A stretch of 64,000 bases of DNA. It comes from Schistosoma haematobium (taxonomy: Eukaryota; Platyhelminthes; Trematoda; Strigeidida; Schistosomatidae). The notes below the pieces were generated by a model. That model worked only from the letters and a program-made list of their open reading frames with translations. It had not been told where the DNA came from and searched no databases. Position numbers and translations under genes: made by a program. Shown here piece by piece: positions 1 to 11,625 of the stretch (the stretch's first letter is position 1; the number at the start of each line of letters is the position of its first letter). The stretch covers positions 83,938,364 to 84,002,363 of the forward strand of contig NC_067196.1 of the NCBI RefSeq assembly GCF_000699445.3. Direction: 5' to 3'.

Positions 1-769
1 GAATGAATTAGATTTTTTTAAAATTTAGTATTAATAGTGTTTATCGGTGAGACTATTGATAAGTCTTGCAAATTGAACGCTATATTCGTTTCCTAAGCTA
101 TTCTGTAACTCTCAAGCTAGAACTATACAGCGACCTGAACAACGAGAGAGAAGACGCAAATTATGTGAGCACTTTACTCCGAGATTCATTTTAACACAGA
201 AAATATAGAGTTTTTATAATATTTTTTAAATGTCCTTGGGCTGCTGGAAGATTCTGGATTGCTACTAAACATAGTAGCAGTACAACAATCAGCCCATCAG
301 AACCTCTACATGTGAGGTTTCACTTCCTTGATGTTTTTGGCTAAAACTTTAATTGAACGCTGATTAGATGAAACGTTTCTTAGTGTTTCCTGATCCTTGC
401 TTGTTTTTTGCAAGAAGTTTTTGGATCACATCAACAACTACAATATATGGATGATTTTTGAGTGGCATCAATGTGATCATGAAAGTGTCTACCTAATATA
501 TATACATATATATTTGAGTTAGAAATCAGTTTGAAGAATAAGGATTGTGGTTTAGTTGATGGTTAGAGTTAAGAATTAGATTTATGGTTTTTTTTACATT
601 ACGAACTGATATTAGCTAAAATGCCAAAACACTATTTTGGATACATGGGTTAGTGAATTTCGCGCCAAAATTTAAGACTTTTTATTCTAAATCTGATTGG
701 TTCGTCCACAAATCATAGTTTCGCCGTGTTACCTATCCTATTTTTTTATAAAGTTTATTCAACTATTGA
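1..769. other. AT-rich DNA, no gene seen
   Basis: I see no coding region, RNA or recognisable repeat here, only AT-rich sequence with a short TATA-type run near 500. Confidence 0.5.
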
Positions 770-780
770 ATTATATTTTT

Positions 781-1525
781 GATGGAGTTTTGTTCTCTGA
801 GCTGGATGTTTTGGTCGTGTTTGATCTGTATGGGTCAGTTTTCTATGCACTTGAGTTTCCAGTTTTCCTGTGTCGGTTCTAGTGATTAATATATGCAACA
901 ATGATAGTTTGTTGTTTGACTCCTGTTCCATTGTGAAATTGATGTCATCGAAAACGTTGTTGATCAGCTTGTAAGAGTTTTCCAGCTCATTCGTTCTGAC
1001 GATGACGAATGTGTCGTCTACGTAGCGAGTCCAAATTTTTGTCTTGATCACTGGTAATATCGCGACTTCTAATGTTTGCATCACTGCTTCTGCGATCAGT
1101 CCTGATATTGGTGATCCCATTGGTGTCCCTTTCATTTGTTTGTAGATTTTATCGTTGGAATGAAAATATGTTGTTAGGCATAAACCGATGAGTTCAAGTA
1201 GACTTGGAATTTAAAGCTTCGTATACTTAGTGAGATTTGTGTCGTTGGTGAGAAGCAGGGATATAGTTTCTCTTGGTAACCTTGATTCAACTGAGGTGAA
1301 TAACGCTGTTACATCGAAGGATATCATCAGTTCGTCGTTGTTGATTTGAATGTCCTTATTTTGGTCCAGGAATTGTGTGTGGGATTTGATGGAGTGGTTG
1401 GCTGAATCTACTAAATGTTTCAGTATTCGTGAAATTTCTTTTGACAAATTGTATCTTGGTGTTCCAGGGAGTGCTACAATTGGACGTAGTGGAATGTTTG
1501 GTATGTGTATTTTTGGACAAAGTGA
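781..1525 (-). pseudogene. Penelope-like element fragment (RT joined to 3' tail)
   Basis: Read on the minus strand, about 1525-1211 encodes an RT N-terminal part (motif A-like SFDVTALFTSV). After a break, 1135-820 encodes the RT core with KGTPMGSPISG and the catalytic box YVDDTFV, then a segment ending near QVHRKLTHTDQ. From 819 to 781 the sequence jumps into the PLE 3' tail that recurs elsewhere (ending AAAACTCCATC), so the rest of the RT and the endonuclease are missing. Penelope-like RTs normally continue for about 200 more residues into a GIY-YIG domain. The copy is split by frameshifts and cannot make an enzyme. RT assignment is secure; the subfamily is not. Confidence 0.85.
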
Positions 1526-1530
1526 TTTTT

Positions 1531-2293
1531 ATATTGGTTGGAAGACAATTTATGAAAAATATACTACTTATGACTTATATAATTTATTCTTTTTTAATTA
1601 TAAAGTATGGAAGAGTTAATTTAACTGATTAAGAATAAAGTATTTTCAATTTACATGTAAAGAAATTGATATAACGCATAGTGGAGGTAAATGTAAATCA
1701 GTTGATCAGATTGTAGAAGTATCTTTGCAAGATTGTTTTCAACTATATAAACTTAGCTAAATATTGAATAGATAATTAAATTTGACAGGAAGTCATAGAC
1801 AAACTCAAATTGAATTTCACTGTGTCCTGTCATCAGAGGGATCATCCTTCAGTTATTCAGACTGTGAATGATCTTTTTTAGGACTGAGATGTTTCTACTA
1901 GTTTATTATTGACTAGTTTACTTAAGCTATATTTACTCATCAGTTAGCTTGTCAACGTTCCTTGATATCATGAACATCATAATTACGGTTATTTCATTTT
2001 TATGCCTAGTCTTTGAGTTCCTTGACTTTCTTATTTGTATGATTTTAATCTAAAATCACAGTTCAACGATCAGAGTCTTGGCAAAAACATATGTCGTTGG
2101 TAGTCCGCAAAAAATGATTTGAATTCTTACTTATTATTTACAGTAACGATCAGTTCAACTGTATATATGATCATTTCAACATCACTATTGCGTAAGCGTT
2201 ATTATCAAGAAACACATAGATGACAATAACCGATAAAGACTGTAATCTGAAACTGTTCAAGGAAGTTTGTCTTCTGAATTAGATTACAACGAA

Positions 2294-2297
<4 letters not shown>
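1531..2297. other. AT-rich DNA, no gene seen
   Basis: No recognisable repeat or coding region. The short open frames here lack any family motif. Confidence 0.45.

Positions 2298-2335
<38 letters not shown>
2298..2335. repeat. (AT)n microsatellite
   Basis: Uninterrupted AT dinucleotide run of about 38 bases. Confidence 0.95.
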
Positions 2336-2338
<3 letters not shown>

Positions 2339-2584
2339 ATTGAAACTTTGTATAACCTGTCAAATAGTTAACACTGTCTTATACAGTTATCAAGAAGCGG
2401 TATTTCAAAAGTTTTTTTAAATATCAGATAATTCTTCGTTTAAATAAAGAATTTCGGCCAAAACCATGAACTGTATTTATAGATAAACAAGAATTTATCA
2501 TGGATATAAATATTAATTCTAAAATGTTTATGATTGTAATGTACTTGAAGGTATTCAATAGAGATTAGTTCAGATCATTATATG

Positions 2585-3112
2585 TTGTCTACATTGAAGA
2601 GCATATGGAACTCAAAACAACTTTCAACCAATATCAAAATCAGAATCTTCAGTACCAACATCAAGGCAGTTCTTCTGTACGGAGCTGAAACTTGGAGAAC
2701 TACAACCACCACCATCAAGAAGGTACAAATATTTATAAATAGCTGTCTACGCAAGATACTCAACATCCATTGGCCGGATACCATCAGCAAGAGCCTTCTG
2801 TGGGAGCGAACAAACCAGCTTCCAGCTGAAGAATACACTAGGAAAAGACGACGGAAATGGATAGAACATACATTACGCAAACCATCACACTGCATCACGA
2901 GGCAAGCCTTAACATGGAATCGTGAAGGGAAGCGGAAAAGTGGAAGGCCAAGGAACACATTACGTCGGGAAATAGAAGCAGATATGAAAATGATGAATAA
3001 CAACTGGGAGGAGCTTGAGAGTGCTGACCAGGAAAGGGTTGGATGGAGAATGCTGGTGAGCGGCCTATGCTTCTTCACGAGGAGTAACAGGTGTAAGTAA
3101 GTAAGTAAGTAA
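2585..3112 (+). pseudogene. RTE (SR2-like) retrotransposon 3' end
   Basis: This is an open frame of about 170 residues matching the C-terminal region of schistosome RTE-clade polyproteins. Visible blocks in order are [84 protein letters not shown] and [12 protein letters not shown]. The catalytic RT motifs lie upstream in a full element and are absent, so this is a 5'-truncated copy. It ends in a GTAAGTAAGTAAGTAA tail, the usual RTE terminus. The frame is still open, so the insertion may be fairly young. An equally long antisense frame overlaps it and is ignored as a shadow. No clear target duplication is seen. Confidence 0.88.
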
Positions 3113-3660
3113 AGTTTCATTTAGTTTTTGATTCTCTTTAGGTTTCTACTACATTGTGATAAATTATGAATGTTCGGTATAGTGAAAGGCTCGAATGACT
3201 AAAACAAAGAATAGTAATATGATAGATTGGTTGATAAATGATTAGTAACTGTTTATCAAGTACAGAAATAATATACAAACTATCACCCTGGTTCTCCTAA
3301 TACATTATTATAATAGTTATCAGATGTCAATAATTTTCTTCGTTACAATGGCTTTACGATTTGCTGATGTTCACATACGATACTGTAAGCAACTGAAAAT
3401 TAGAAACTTAATTCATGAAAAAATGTTAAACTAGAATCCTACTAACATATTCTATTAGATGTAATGAAAGAATTGCTCATGGAACACTTTTTGTCAAATC
3501 CGCAGTTTACATTGCCATTAAATATCAGTTAGACAAATATTTAAATTAAAGGATTGTTCAACTAGAGTTAAGGACCAATGTAGTCTACAATCTTAACAAA
3601 CTATGAAACATAAAGCAATTTTTTTCTGTATAGAACTTTCAATATAAATGGCGAAATATA
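3113..3660. other. AT-rich DNA, no gene seen
   Basis: No repeat family or coding signal recognised. Confidence 0.4.
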
Positions 3661-3664
3661 TAAA

Positions 3665-4005
3665 ATTCACATGGTATTGCTTGTTTGAATCTTCCTATTG
3701 ATGTTTAGGACTGCAATTGATCAGTCTCTTATTGGAATATGTGCATCCTGTGCGTATTGCCTCGATATAGCATTAATTCATCAGCATTATATGCAAAGAT
3801 GGATAGTGGCTAGCAGTGGTATTCCGAACGCGCGTTTCATTCTATTTGGAACTCGTCAAGTAAGTGACTATCAGGATTCAGTAGCTAAGTTGATAATGTG
3901 ATGGCATTTGAAGCGAACGGTACTGAGTTCGAGTACCTGAGTGGAAATCAACTCTAAGATGCAGGTACATCCAGGTGACGAGTCCGAAATAAGACTATCT
4001 ACCTT
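3665..4005. repeat. SINE-A foldback (Smalpha-like)
   Basis: The left part (to about 3858) is SINE-A reversed; it includes the reversed hammerhead half (GCGCGTTTCATTC...GGAACTCGTCA). From about 3860 the sequence turns forward: the A-box-like segment (TCAGGATTCAGTAGCTAAG), a B-box-like segment (GAGTTCGAGTACC), then the hammerhead 5' strand GCAGGTACATCCAG. The core here reads GTGACGA instead of CTGACGA, so this ribozyme should be inactive. The family resembles the Smalpha SINE-like hammerhead repeat described in Schistosoma. Confidence 0.8.
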
Positions 4006-4389
4006 TGGTTAAACATGTTTTTCAGTAAGCTTTTGATATAGACATTTACTCAATTAATAATCGTCACCTTGGTATTATAAAGTGTTTAGAAGACTAATAT
4101 GTTTTGCGAAAGTGTCATCACATGAAGATAGTCTTCAACATTACTACTGTATAAGTCATGGTAATTTGTTAATATTTTAAGTACTTTTGTGCTGTATCGA
4201 ATATACTATTTTTGAAATAATTTCACACCCAAACATATCTGCATCGCCCAAAAAATTGCCTAACACACAAAAAGCAGTTCATATCATCAGCAAATCATAT
4301 TAGTCCGATATGTCTTCTAATGGGAGACTACTTGTTGTATCTGGTCGCTGCTGATTATTATGTCAGGATCATTTGTTACTTATACTTGT

Positions 4390-5290
4390 AAAACGTGGAA
4401 CCAACGCTATTCCCACGACGCGAAAGTGAGAACACGACGACGACAAAGACCCTAATCGAAAATACATCGATTTATACATTGATTGTACACTCAGTTTAAC
4501 TAATTGTTAGGATTAAATCATATACATGTGAAAATTACAGTTACAGTGTGTTATGCTGAGCATAGTCCACGTTAATACAATACACGAATATCTTATGTTA
4601 TACAGAATAAAATGTCATACGGAAAACAAAACAAATACTATACCTAGTAATCATCACACTGAATTACAACGGAATTAATGTTGAACAAAAATCATAATGA
4701 GTAAATCAGTCTAATTTCTACTTTTTATCCCGTCATGTCAAGTCACAACCCGCACCACAACACAATCTGCTTCATTCAACAACATCTCGCTTACAAATCA
4801 AAATATTCAAACATCAAACACAACTGCAGACGATAATCAGCTGACCACAACCTTCCAACACAAAGTCAAATACACAAACACATACACTCATGCACAAAAA
4901 TATCACCTCTCACAACTACACTATACCAAGTCAAGGCGATGCTTCTCATCAATATAGTTCGTAACTGACATGCAGTTAATTTGAGAGGTACTTATTTAGT
5001 GAACTCTAGTCTTGTCCACTGCGATTTAAGCATCTACAACATAATATACACACAACACAAAACACTCAACAATAATGAACATCACATTTCTTCCCCTTCA
5101 CACACACATACATTCTGATCTCCAATCAATGCACAATAACACGTTGAAATAAACTCAGCCACACCATCAACACTAACTACACACCGACCAAAATACAACA
5201 CGACGCTAGAACATTTCATCTGGTCTAACTCATGCTCCCTTTTTATGCTTTGTTTAGACTACTTGTTTCGAGTTCGCGTGATCATAGTAA
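4390..5290. other. Strand-asymmetric C/A-rich block, unclassified
   Basis: From about 4740 to 5220 the plus strand is strikingly rich in A and C and poor in G (many CACAA, ACAC and CATC steps), unlike its neighbours. The flanks at 4390-4470 and 5215-5290 are also less AT-rich. It could be part of an LTR or an untranslated retroelement segment, but I find no termini, RT or repeat partner in the window. Confidence 0.4.
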
Positions 5291-6594
5291 CTAATTCATA
5301 TACACATTTTCAATTATTTAAATAATTGAGTGTTGAAGGTAAATAATAACTATACTCGATTTCTGATAAAGTGATTACATTTCATTGTTCTTAAGTAACT
5401 GTCTTAGTGACTGAATAAACAGTGCCTATAAACGATAGGACAGATCAGCTATCGTCAAAATGTTAACCTGAATTTGTAGTTATAGCTTTAATTTATGAAA
5501 TAACTCTATACATAATTCAATTTAATCTTCGAATTAATAAGTGAATTCCATGGAAATTATGTCTGAACACGTCCGTTATAATTATACTTAAGATTTGACC
5601 GATATATTACAGTAGCTAAGATTAGGGTCCAGAAAAAATAAATATTAATTTATGTCAGCGTGTAAACAATTCATGCATTATATTTCTGAAATAAACTTGT
5701 TCACTTCATTCGTTATCTAGGATGAAATAATTAGGTGAATACTACTAGATAAGCAAGTTTAACAGAATTCTAGGTTATGTAATTATCGAATCATATGAAG
5801 TAGAATATGATTCGAGAAATCTTGATGGTACATAATATTACAAGGATCTTCATCAAGTGAAGCGGTTGCAATATGTATTAGATATGCCCAATCATTGCCT
5901 AACTCAAAATATTGTACAGGTTGTCATGACAATAGGTTGGAAGGGAGCTAGGCACTACAAAACAGAGACTTGATACCAGTTCATGAATTCATTGACTGTT
6001 ATACTGGTTGAAGATGTTGAGTGACATGATTTTTTGAATCGGCGATACTTGCACAGATTTCTTCACTCTTTTGTCTATTAAACCGGAAACAAATTCTTTC
6101 TTCTCGAGCCGTATTTTTTTACCTGCTCGTTTTTACTGTCACTACTGTTACTACTTCTATTACCACCATAACGTAGGTATTATTCTTGATGACTTCAACA
6201 AGCATTTCATGAATAAAACAATTAGGCACCACACAAACTTAATAATCATAAATATTCTTACATACGTTTTAAAATTAATTATCCTTTATATGTGTTTTAT
6301 AATCATATCGAAAATGTAAATGATATCTTATCAGATACTAACCATCCCCTTCACTCTGATCTTTCTTTTTGTATATCGTCTGGTAGAACGAGACGTAATT
6401 ACATTAAAATCCATGCACGCAAGAAAAAGTATAAAAAGTCCTATAATACCTTACTCTGTGACAAACAGGATGTTCGAGTTAACCAAGTCAATAACCTGTA
6501 TTCTTAAACATGTCTCTAATTTGAAATGTTGTACAGTTTCAGGTTTTTTACGACTTTTTCCTCTCTTCTTTTGTTTTTTTTTGTTTTTATAAAA
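5291..6594. other. AT-rich DNA, no gene seen
   Basis: Short frames around 6071-6590 are low-complexity and show no domain. Nothing here is supported as a gene. Confidence 0.4.
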
Positions 6595-6662
6595 GAAACT
6601 TGTTGAAATGCTTCGTGCTGAGAATTCTATATTGTACCATTAATGATGATAATAAGTATACG
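6595..6662 (+). repeat. Family E retroposon 3' end (short)
   Basis: A short stretch translating as KLVEMLRAENSILYH followed by an ATGATGATAATAA-like tail. The same terminal peptide and TAA-rich tail occur at 46.9-47.1 kb and, reversed, at 62.4-62.7 kb, so this is a severely 5'-truncated copy of that family. Confidence 0.6.
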
Positions 6663-6944
6663 GTTATCTGACTAAAATAATTGAAACATTTTGTCCTTAC
6701 GATAAAATTAACCAAAATCGTATTATTAAGAGATTCAACCGTGAAATAAAGTTAGCTTATTAGTCTATCAGAAATATATCCAACTTGAAAATTAAAGAAA
6801 TTACCATGAAAGACGAATATAACCTATTGATGTTTACCATAAACACTGTGATCACAGACTTATGTACATCACAAAAGAGTAGCGTGAAAATTTAATTAAG
6901 ATCAAGATAAGATTAATGTAGAATTATAAGTAAAGATAGATAGT

Positions 6945-7262
6945 GGTTAGCATTGAAATTCAAGACGTGAGTTTTATCGTATTTGGGACTCGTCAGCTGG
7001 ATGTACCTGCACCTGAGTTGATGTTCACTCTGGGACTCGAACCCAGAACCATTGGCTTCAAACGTTATCACCTTATCCACTTAGCTACTAAGTCCTGATA
7101 ACCACTTGCTTGTGCAATGGGGTGAAGTTGAAATTCATTTGATATTGTTTATTTGAATCTTCTCAAATCGAGGCAATCCGCACAAGATACACATATGCTA
7201 TTAAGAGACTGATCAATTGCTGTCCTAAACATCAATGGTAAGATTCAAATAAAAAATACCAA
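6945..7262. repeat. SINE-A foldback
   Basis: The reversed portion runs to about 7175 and contains, read on minus, an A-box-like segment (GACTTAGTAGCTAAGTGG), B-box-like GGTTCGAGTCCC, and the hammerhead 5' strand with core CTGACGA. Stem II and GAAA are damaged (GTCC paired with CGAT; TAAA). From about 7175 it switches to forward SINE-A sequence (GAGGCAATCCGCACAAG...GACTGATCAATTGC) and ends near a family boundary at 7262. Confidence 0.8.
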
Positions 7263-7734
7263 GTGAATTATATAGAATTAGTTTGAAAGTATTTTGTTAG
7301 TATTGTTGTAAATGGTTATTAGTTACTGAAAAGAAATTGTAATGAGCAGAGTAATACGTATGAATTTGACAAAAAGAAAATTTCCTGTCATTACTTAAGT
7401 TTGAACCGGAGTGAGACAGGAAGCTCTAAACCAGTGTCACTTAAAAAACATCAATATTGAATAAATCTTGTGTAGTAAGTAGGGTATTTAAGATGTCGTG
7501 AAATAAAGACTAGCAAAGGTGATAGTGAAAATGAAATGAATCCTTTAACATATATTTACTTTCAGTTGTTACTAAAAATCAATATTTCATACATATTTAC
7601 TTATTTCCTGCCATTCTAAATTGTCCCACTTATGTTAAAGCTATATGACATGTGTTGTGAATTCGACATTTGATCTAATTCAAATATCAGTATAGCGTTG
7701 TGCAGATCATTGCATTTTGATTGAGATCATGAAT
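7263..7734. other. AT-rich DNA, no gene seen
   Basis: Nothing recognisable. Confidence 0.4.
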
Positions 7735-8040
7735 AGATCAATGTTAGACCACCATTGAAAACCTGGATTTGCCAGACAATCATTTCATCCAAGTATGGGA
7801 CTCTTCAGCAGTGCGAAACCATGATCTCGCACACGGGAATCGAACCCACGACCTTCGACCTCGCGCGTGAACGCTTATCCTTAAAGCCATTGAGTCGCCA
7901 TCCAACGGTGTTAATGTCGAACTTCGATTAACCCACGATAGTGGATACGCACTGCTAAGAAGTACCATACTAGGACGAGACGGCCATTCAGTTATTTCAG
8001 ATTCTCAATGGTGGTGTAACATTGATCCATTCATGAACTT
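7735..8040. repeat. SINE-B foldback
   Basis: 7735-7930 is a reversed SINE-B with recognisable A-box and B-box (GGTTCGATTCCC on minus). From about 7935 the element turns forward and repeats only the hammerhead and 3' end (core CTAAGAA, damaged; CATACTAGGACGAGACGGCC). The open frame across the reversed half is incidental. Confidence 0.8.
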
Positions 8041-8340
8041 TATTCAAATATGTAATTTCACGTTTACCTGAACTACATATAATTCACTCATAATTGGAGA
8101 TTAAAATATCGTGCCACTGAAAAGCACTTAATTATTGATCAAAATTAAGCTGTACACACTATACTTCTTTAGCTGTGGTAGTGAGATATTTCAAAGCGGT
8201 AATATTTCACAGTTTTCAGTTATGAACATATCACACAACTATGAAATTGTTTGACCATATTAAGATGACGAAACAACGAATGTCCAAGTTTCAATCATTC
8301 GATATAATTAATTGACAAAATGTGTACAACAATTTTTTTT

Positions 8341-8455
8341 ACTTCATTTGGCATTGTTTCTTTGAATCTTCCCATTGATGTTTAGGACTGCAATTGATCA
8401 GTCACTTTTTGACATATTTGCATACTGTGCGTATTGACCCGATATTGCCCTATAA
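8341..8455 (-). repeat. SINE-A fragment
   Basis: Reversed SINE-A middle portion (AATCTTCCCATTGATG, GACTGCAATTGATCAGTC, GTGCGTATTGACCCGATA). No promoter boxes or hammerhead remain. Confidence 0.75.
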
Positions 8456-8689
8456 CGTACATTTTGACATCAATTTTCGTTTTCTAGAAACGTATCTTCT
8501 CGTGTTTTTTAATTTTTTCTGCTGAAATTTTCAATATTGCTAACATTCAGTCACTTTAACGTTTTATAATTCTTTCATGCCTGCTATTCACTAATATGTA
8601 AATAAACTATCCACATCATAATCAGTATTATTTCTAGGTTGTAAGTAGTTGATCATGATTCCCAAAATAAATAAATTCACCTTATTCTA

Positions 8690-9075
8690 TTAGGCCTGAT
8701 CACTGGGTGGTGATCAATATCATGTAAATAAGGTCTTTTTTAGTGCAGATCGAATACTATCCACCAAGTTGTAATGTGGCTACTAATCTAAGTGACTCGA
8801 CATTGCGTGCACTATGTTGAGATAAAATAGTGGTTGAAGGTACTCAACAGGAAGCTCTGGACCCAAGTTTCGTGATCTTTGGCACTCGTCAACAAGGTGT
8901 ACCTTTAATCTTGTGTGAAATGATACTCTCTGGTAACGTCTCTGACTGTGAATCTGGGTAACACGGGAGCGTCAGTTCCCACACGAATACAGGTACACCT
9001 TGCTGACGAGTGCCAACTAGCACGAAACCTAGATTCAAGGTTTCCTGTTGACTACATCCAACTACCATCTTAATT
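8690..9075. repeat. SINE-C foldback with intact-core hammerhead
   Basis: Left of about 8950 lies a reversed SINE-C, including a reversed hammerhead with core TTGACGA (minus strand). Right of it is a forward copy with A/B-box remnants and a hammerhead at 8998-9040. There stem I is CCTTG/CAAGG, the core is CTGACGA (9003-9009), stem II is GTGC/GCAC and GAAA is at 9024-9027. Stem III (ACCT/AGAT) is weakened by a mismatch. The two reversed ribozyme halves face each other and could pair with one another in a transcript. Confidence 0.8.
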
Positions 9076-9317
9076 TTTTTTTCATGTTACAAACAATAAT
9101 TTCCGTTAACGAAATTACTTAAATACATTTTTTAGTCCAAATTTCATAATTTTTTTCAAATGTGTCTTGTTTTATAATATACATTATTTACAATAATTAT
9201 ATGGACAGAATAACAGGCTTATAATAGATGAATTGTGAAGTGTTTTTCAGCATCTCGACAATAAGATTGATAGGTTGAATGGGATTGTTAAAAACGATAA
9301 AATTTTTATAACTTAAT

Positions 9318-9475
9318 AGTTGAGATCATGAGTCAATTGAAGTTAGTCCAACATGGGAAACCTGGAAGCAGTAGACGGCCATTTCGTCTCGTTGTGAGAC
9401 TTCTCAGTAGTGCGCATCCACGATCCCGCTCCTCTGGATTCGAACGCAGGACTTATACTTCATGAGCTATTCAAC
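9318..9475 (-). repeat. SINE-B fragment
   Basis: Minus-strand SINE-B with B-box, hammerhead and 3' end. The core reads CTGAGAA (G8 lost), but stem II is GTCTC/GAGAC, fully paired although it differs from the family GTCCC/AGGAC, which suggests compensatory change. It is truncated before the A-box. Confidence 0.75.
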
Positions 9476-9864
9476 GTTCATAATCAAGATTTTTTCCAGA
9501 TGCCTAAGACCGTGCTTTTCTTTCGTATGAATATGAATACTATCTATTAGACATTAAATTGAGACCTGTAATGACTAAAATATTTAAATATTAGCGAATT
9601 AGGTAAACAGGACGCTGTTATTATAAGGTTTAATATAATAACGCACATTACAATCCAATGGATAGAATTTGATCAACAATAATACAAATAATTAAACGAG
9701 GTTTCATATATTTTAATCAATGGGTCTATTGTTTGAGCTACATCCAATTTACTTTAGTTTAAGAAACCTGATAGCAACGTTAACCTCGACATTAATAAAA
9801 CAAATGAGTTACGTAAACATTGTATATTATTGCCAATAAGTGATTAGAGTGTGTACAAACATTA

Positions 9865-10125
9865 TTCGTGGATAGGTTGTAGTTAGACACTAACACCGTT
9901 GGATATCGGCCGACTCAGTGGTCTAGAGGTTAAGCGTTCACGCGCGAGATTGATAGGTCTTGGGTTCGAATCCTGCGAGGCGGAATCTTGGATGCGTACT
10001 GCTGAGTAGTCCCATAGTAGGACGAAATGGCCATCCAGTGATCCCAGGTCTTACATGGTGGTCTAGCTTCAATTGATTCATGAGTTCAACTATTAACTTA
10101 CTATAATATCCACAAAATCCCTCTC
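9865..10125 (+). repeat. SINE-B, near full 3' portion
   Basis: Forward copy with A-box-like CGACTCAGTGGTCTAG, B-box-like GGTTCGAATCCTG, hammerhead (core CTGAGTA, G8 changed; stem II GTCC/GGAC and GAAA kept) and the 3' end ending CCACAAAATCCCTC. It is tRNA-like but not a tRNA gene, because no acceptor stem closes. Confidence 0.8.
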
Positions 10126-10478
10126 TGATTGCAAACATTATTATTGAAAGATAAACGACAAAGTAAATGCCTGAAAGTAACTTTTGGTGTTTGTAACTTT
10201 CACATGCTATTAAACGTATTAGCATGAAATGAAATCTATAATCCAATAACTTTTATGTATTTTTTTCAAAAAAACACACCATAAACTCACTGGCTTAGGA
10301 ATTAAAACAGGATAATTTTGAACAAACAATGGTGTTTATAACTAGACTTTTTCACAAGCTTTACAGTATTATTTAGTTATATTAGTTTATATGTATGAAA
10401 AACATTTATAAACCAATTTTTCAGTGGTAAGAACGTTTAACAAACAGTGAATTACAGTAATTAAAGCTTTGTCATTTT

Positions 10479-10827
10479 TGTGAGGATGGTCCACGGGTGC
10501 GTCGAGGAAGCTTTAAGAAGCTCAGAAAGAGCCGAAGATATTCCAACCAATCATCTTTTGGAAGATCATTCCAGAATTTCTACTTGTAGCTTCCCTATTA
10601 GACATATTCCAATAACCCCATGTGTGCGGATTAGATGACTATTATGATGATTTCATTTTTATTAGAAACTATAAATACTTGTCAGTTTTGTACCATAAAT
10701 GATACTGTTTGGAATAGCATTCCTTTCACTAGTCTTTTGTCTTCTCATTTGGGAGTCGTGAGGGTTCTAGCGTTCGAATGCTCAAGTTATACGCGGCATA
10801 TTAAGAGTCTAAGCTTTAGATATAACA
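10479..10827 (+). repeat. Solo LTR of a gypsy-type element
   Basis: A 349-bp unit starting TGTGAGGATGGTCC and ending GATATAACA, with the TG...CA ends of an LTR. It matches, reversed, the 3' LTR that follows an integrase and polypurine tract at 27.5-27.8 kb, which identifies it. The flanking pentamers are ATTTT and ATTGT, a possible target duplication with one difference. The small ORF inside is incidental. Confidence 0.8.
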
Positions 10828-11004
10828 ATTGTGTAATGGATATTCATTATATTCATTATAGAATAATTAAAATTATATTGGTAAAATAACCAAATATTGA
10901 AAGAACTTAGATAAAAATAGGTATTAGAATTTGCATCAGTAAGTTATGTGAATAACTGATGTCTTGGTATAATAACAGTAAAGAAAAGCGATAAAATTTA
11001 ATGA

Positions 11005-11335
11005 AACTTGACTCAGTCTGTGGTGTGTGCTACTTATATTGACATAAGTAGTAGATGATGTTAGTCGTGAACAGAATGTCTGGCAGCAGAGAGATAAGAG
11101 GATTGAACAGTAAGGAATGGAAACAGAATGCAATTTGTATGAAAATGCAAGAACAATGAAGTCTGAGTCATTATGAGACAGTTGATGGACATTTTGTAAA
11201 ATACGTATTTACTATTTATTTGTTAGATTTTATTGAGATACTCTGTAATTTTGTGCTTAAATACATTCGATTGTCCCCACCCGTGTTCTGTTCACTACAA
11301 GTCTATTGTTAAAGACTTCCTTAAACGTAGACAGG
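11005..11335 (+). repeat. LTR-like family D fragment
   Basis: Matches segments at 41.33-41.65 kb (forward), 40.62-40.72 kb (reversed) and, weakly, 52.26-52.51 kb. Shared blocks include CTACTTATATTGACATAAGT, GAGATACTCTGTAATT and GTGTTCTGTTCACTACAAG. At 41.6 kb this family runs into an LTR with a leader, so it is probably U3 of an LTR element. It is non-coding. Confidence 0.6.
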
Positions 11336-11344
11336 ATAATTTAT

Positions 11345-11625
11345 TATTTATTTATTTAAAGACAAATATTGGTATAAAGGGGAAACAAATATATATGCGC
11401 CACACAAAACAATGAGAATGGGAAGAGAATAAAAAGAAGGTAAGGAGCGTAAAAGAGAAAAAAAGAAGAACAATAACGACCAGATTAGTGTAAGGTAGTG
11501 TAATAATAATAATAATGGGGCAAACGGAAAGGTACAACCAGAAGAAATATTTCAGTTAAGGAAGATACAACCACTTTTTATAAAGAAAGTAAAAAAGGTT
11601 ACAGCAGGATCGCCCCAATTATTTT
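11345..11625 (-). repeat. Non-LTR retrotransposon 3' UTR (N2)
   Basis: Reversed copy of the segment following the N2 coding end at 53.63-53.90 kb (shared: CAGCAGGATCGCC, TAATAATAATAATGG, AAGGAGCG). The TTTATTTATTTA run at its outer end (11340-11357) looks like a short-repeat tail. No coding part remains beyond the extreme 3' end. Confidence 0.7.

Noticed and set aside
2578..3120. 180-aa minus-strand ORF
   Set aside because: Antisense shadow of the RTE C-terminal frame; low-complexity Leu/Ser-rich and without motif.
3665..4005. CRISPR-like repeat array in the regularly recurring motifs
   Set aside because: Copies are dispersed, diverged and in both orientations; no spacers, and the genome is eukaryotic.
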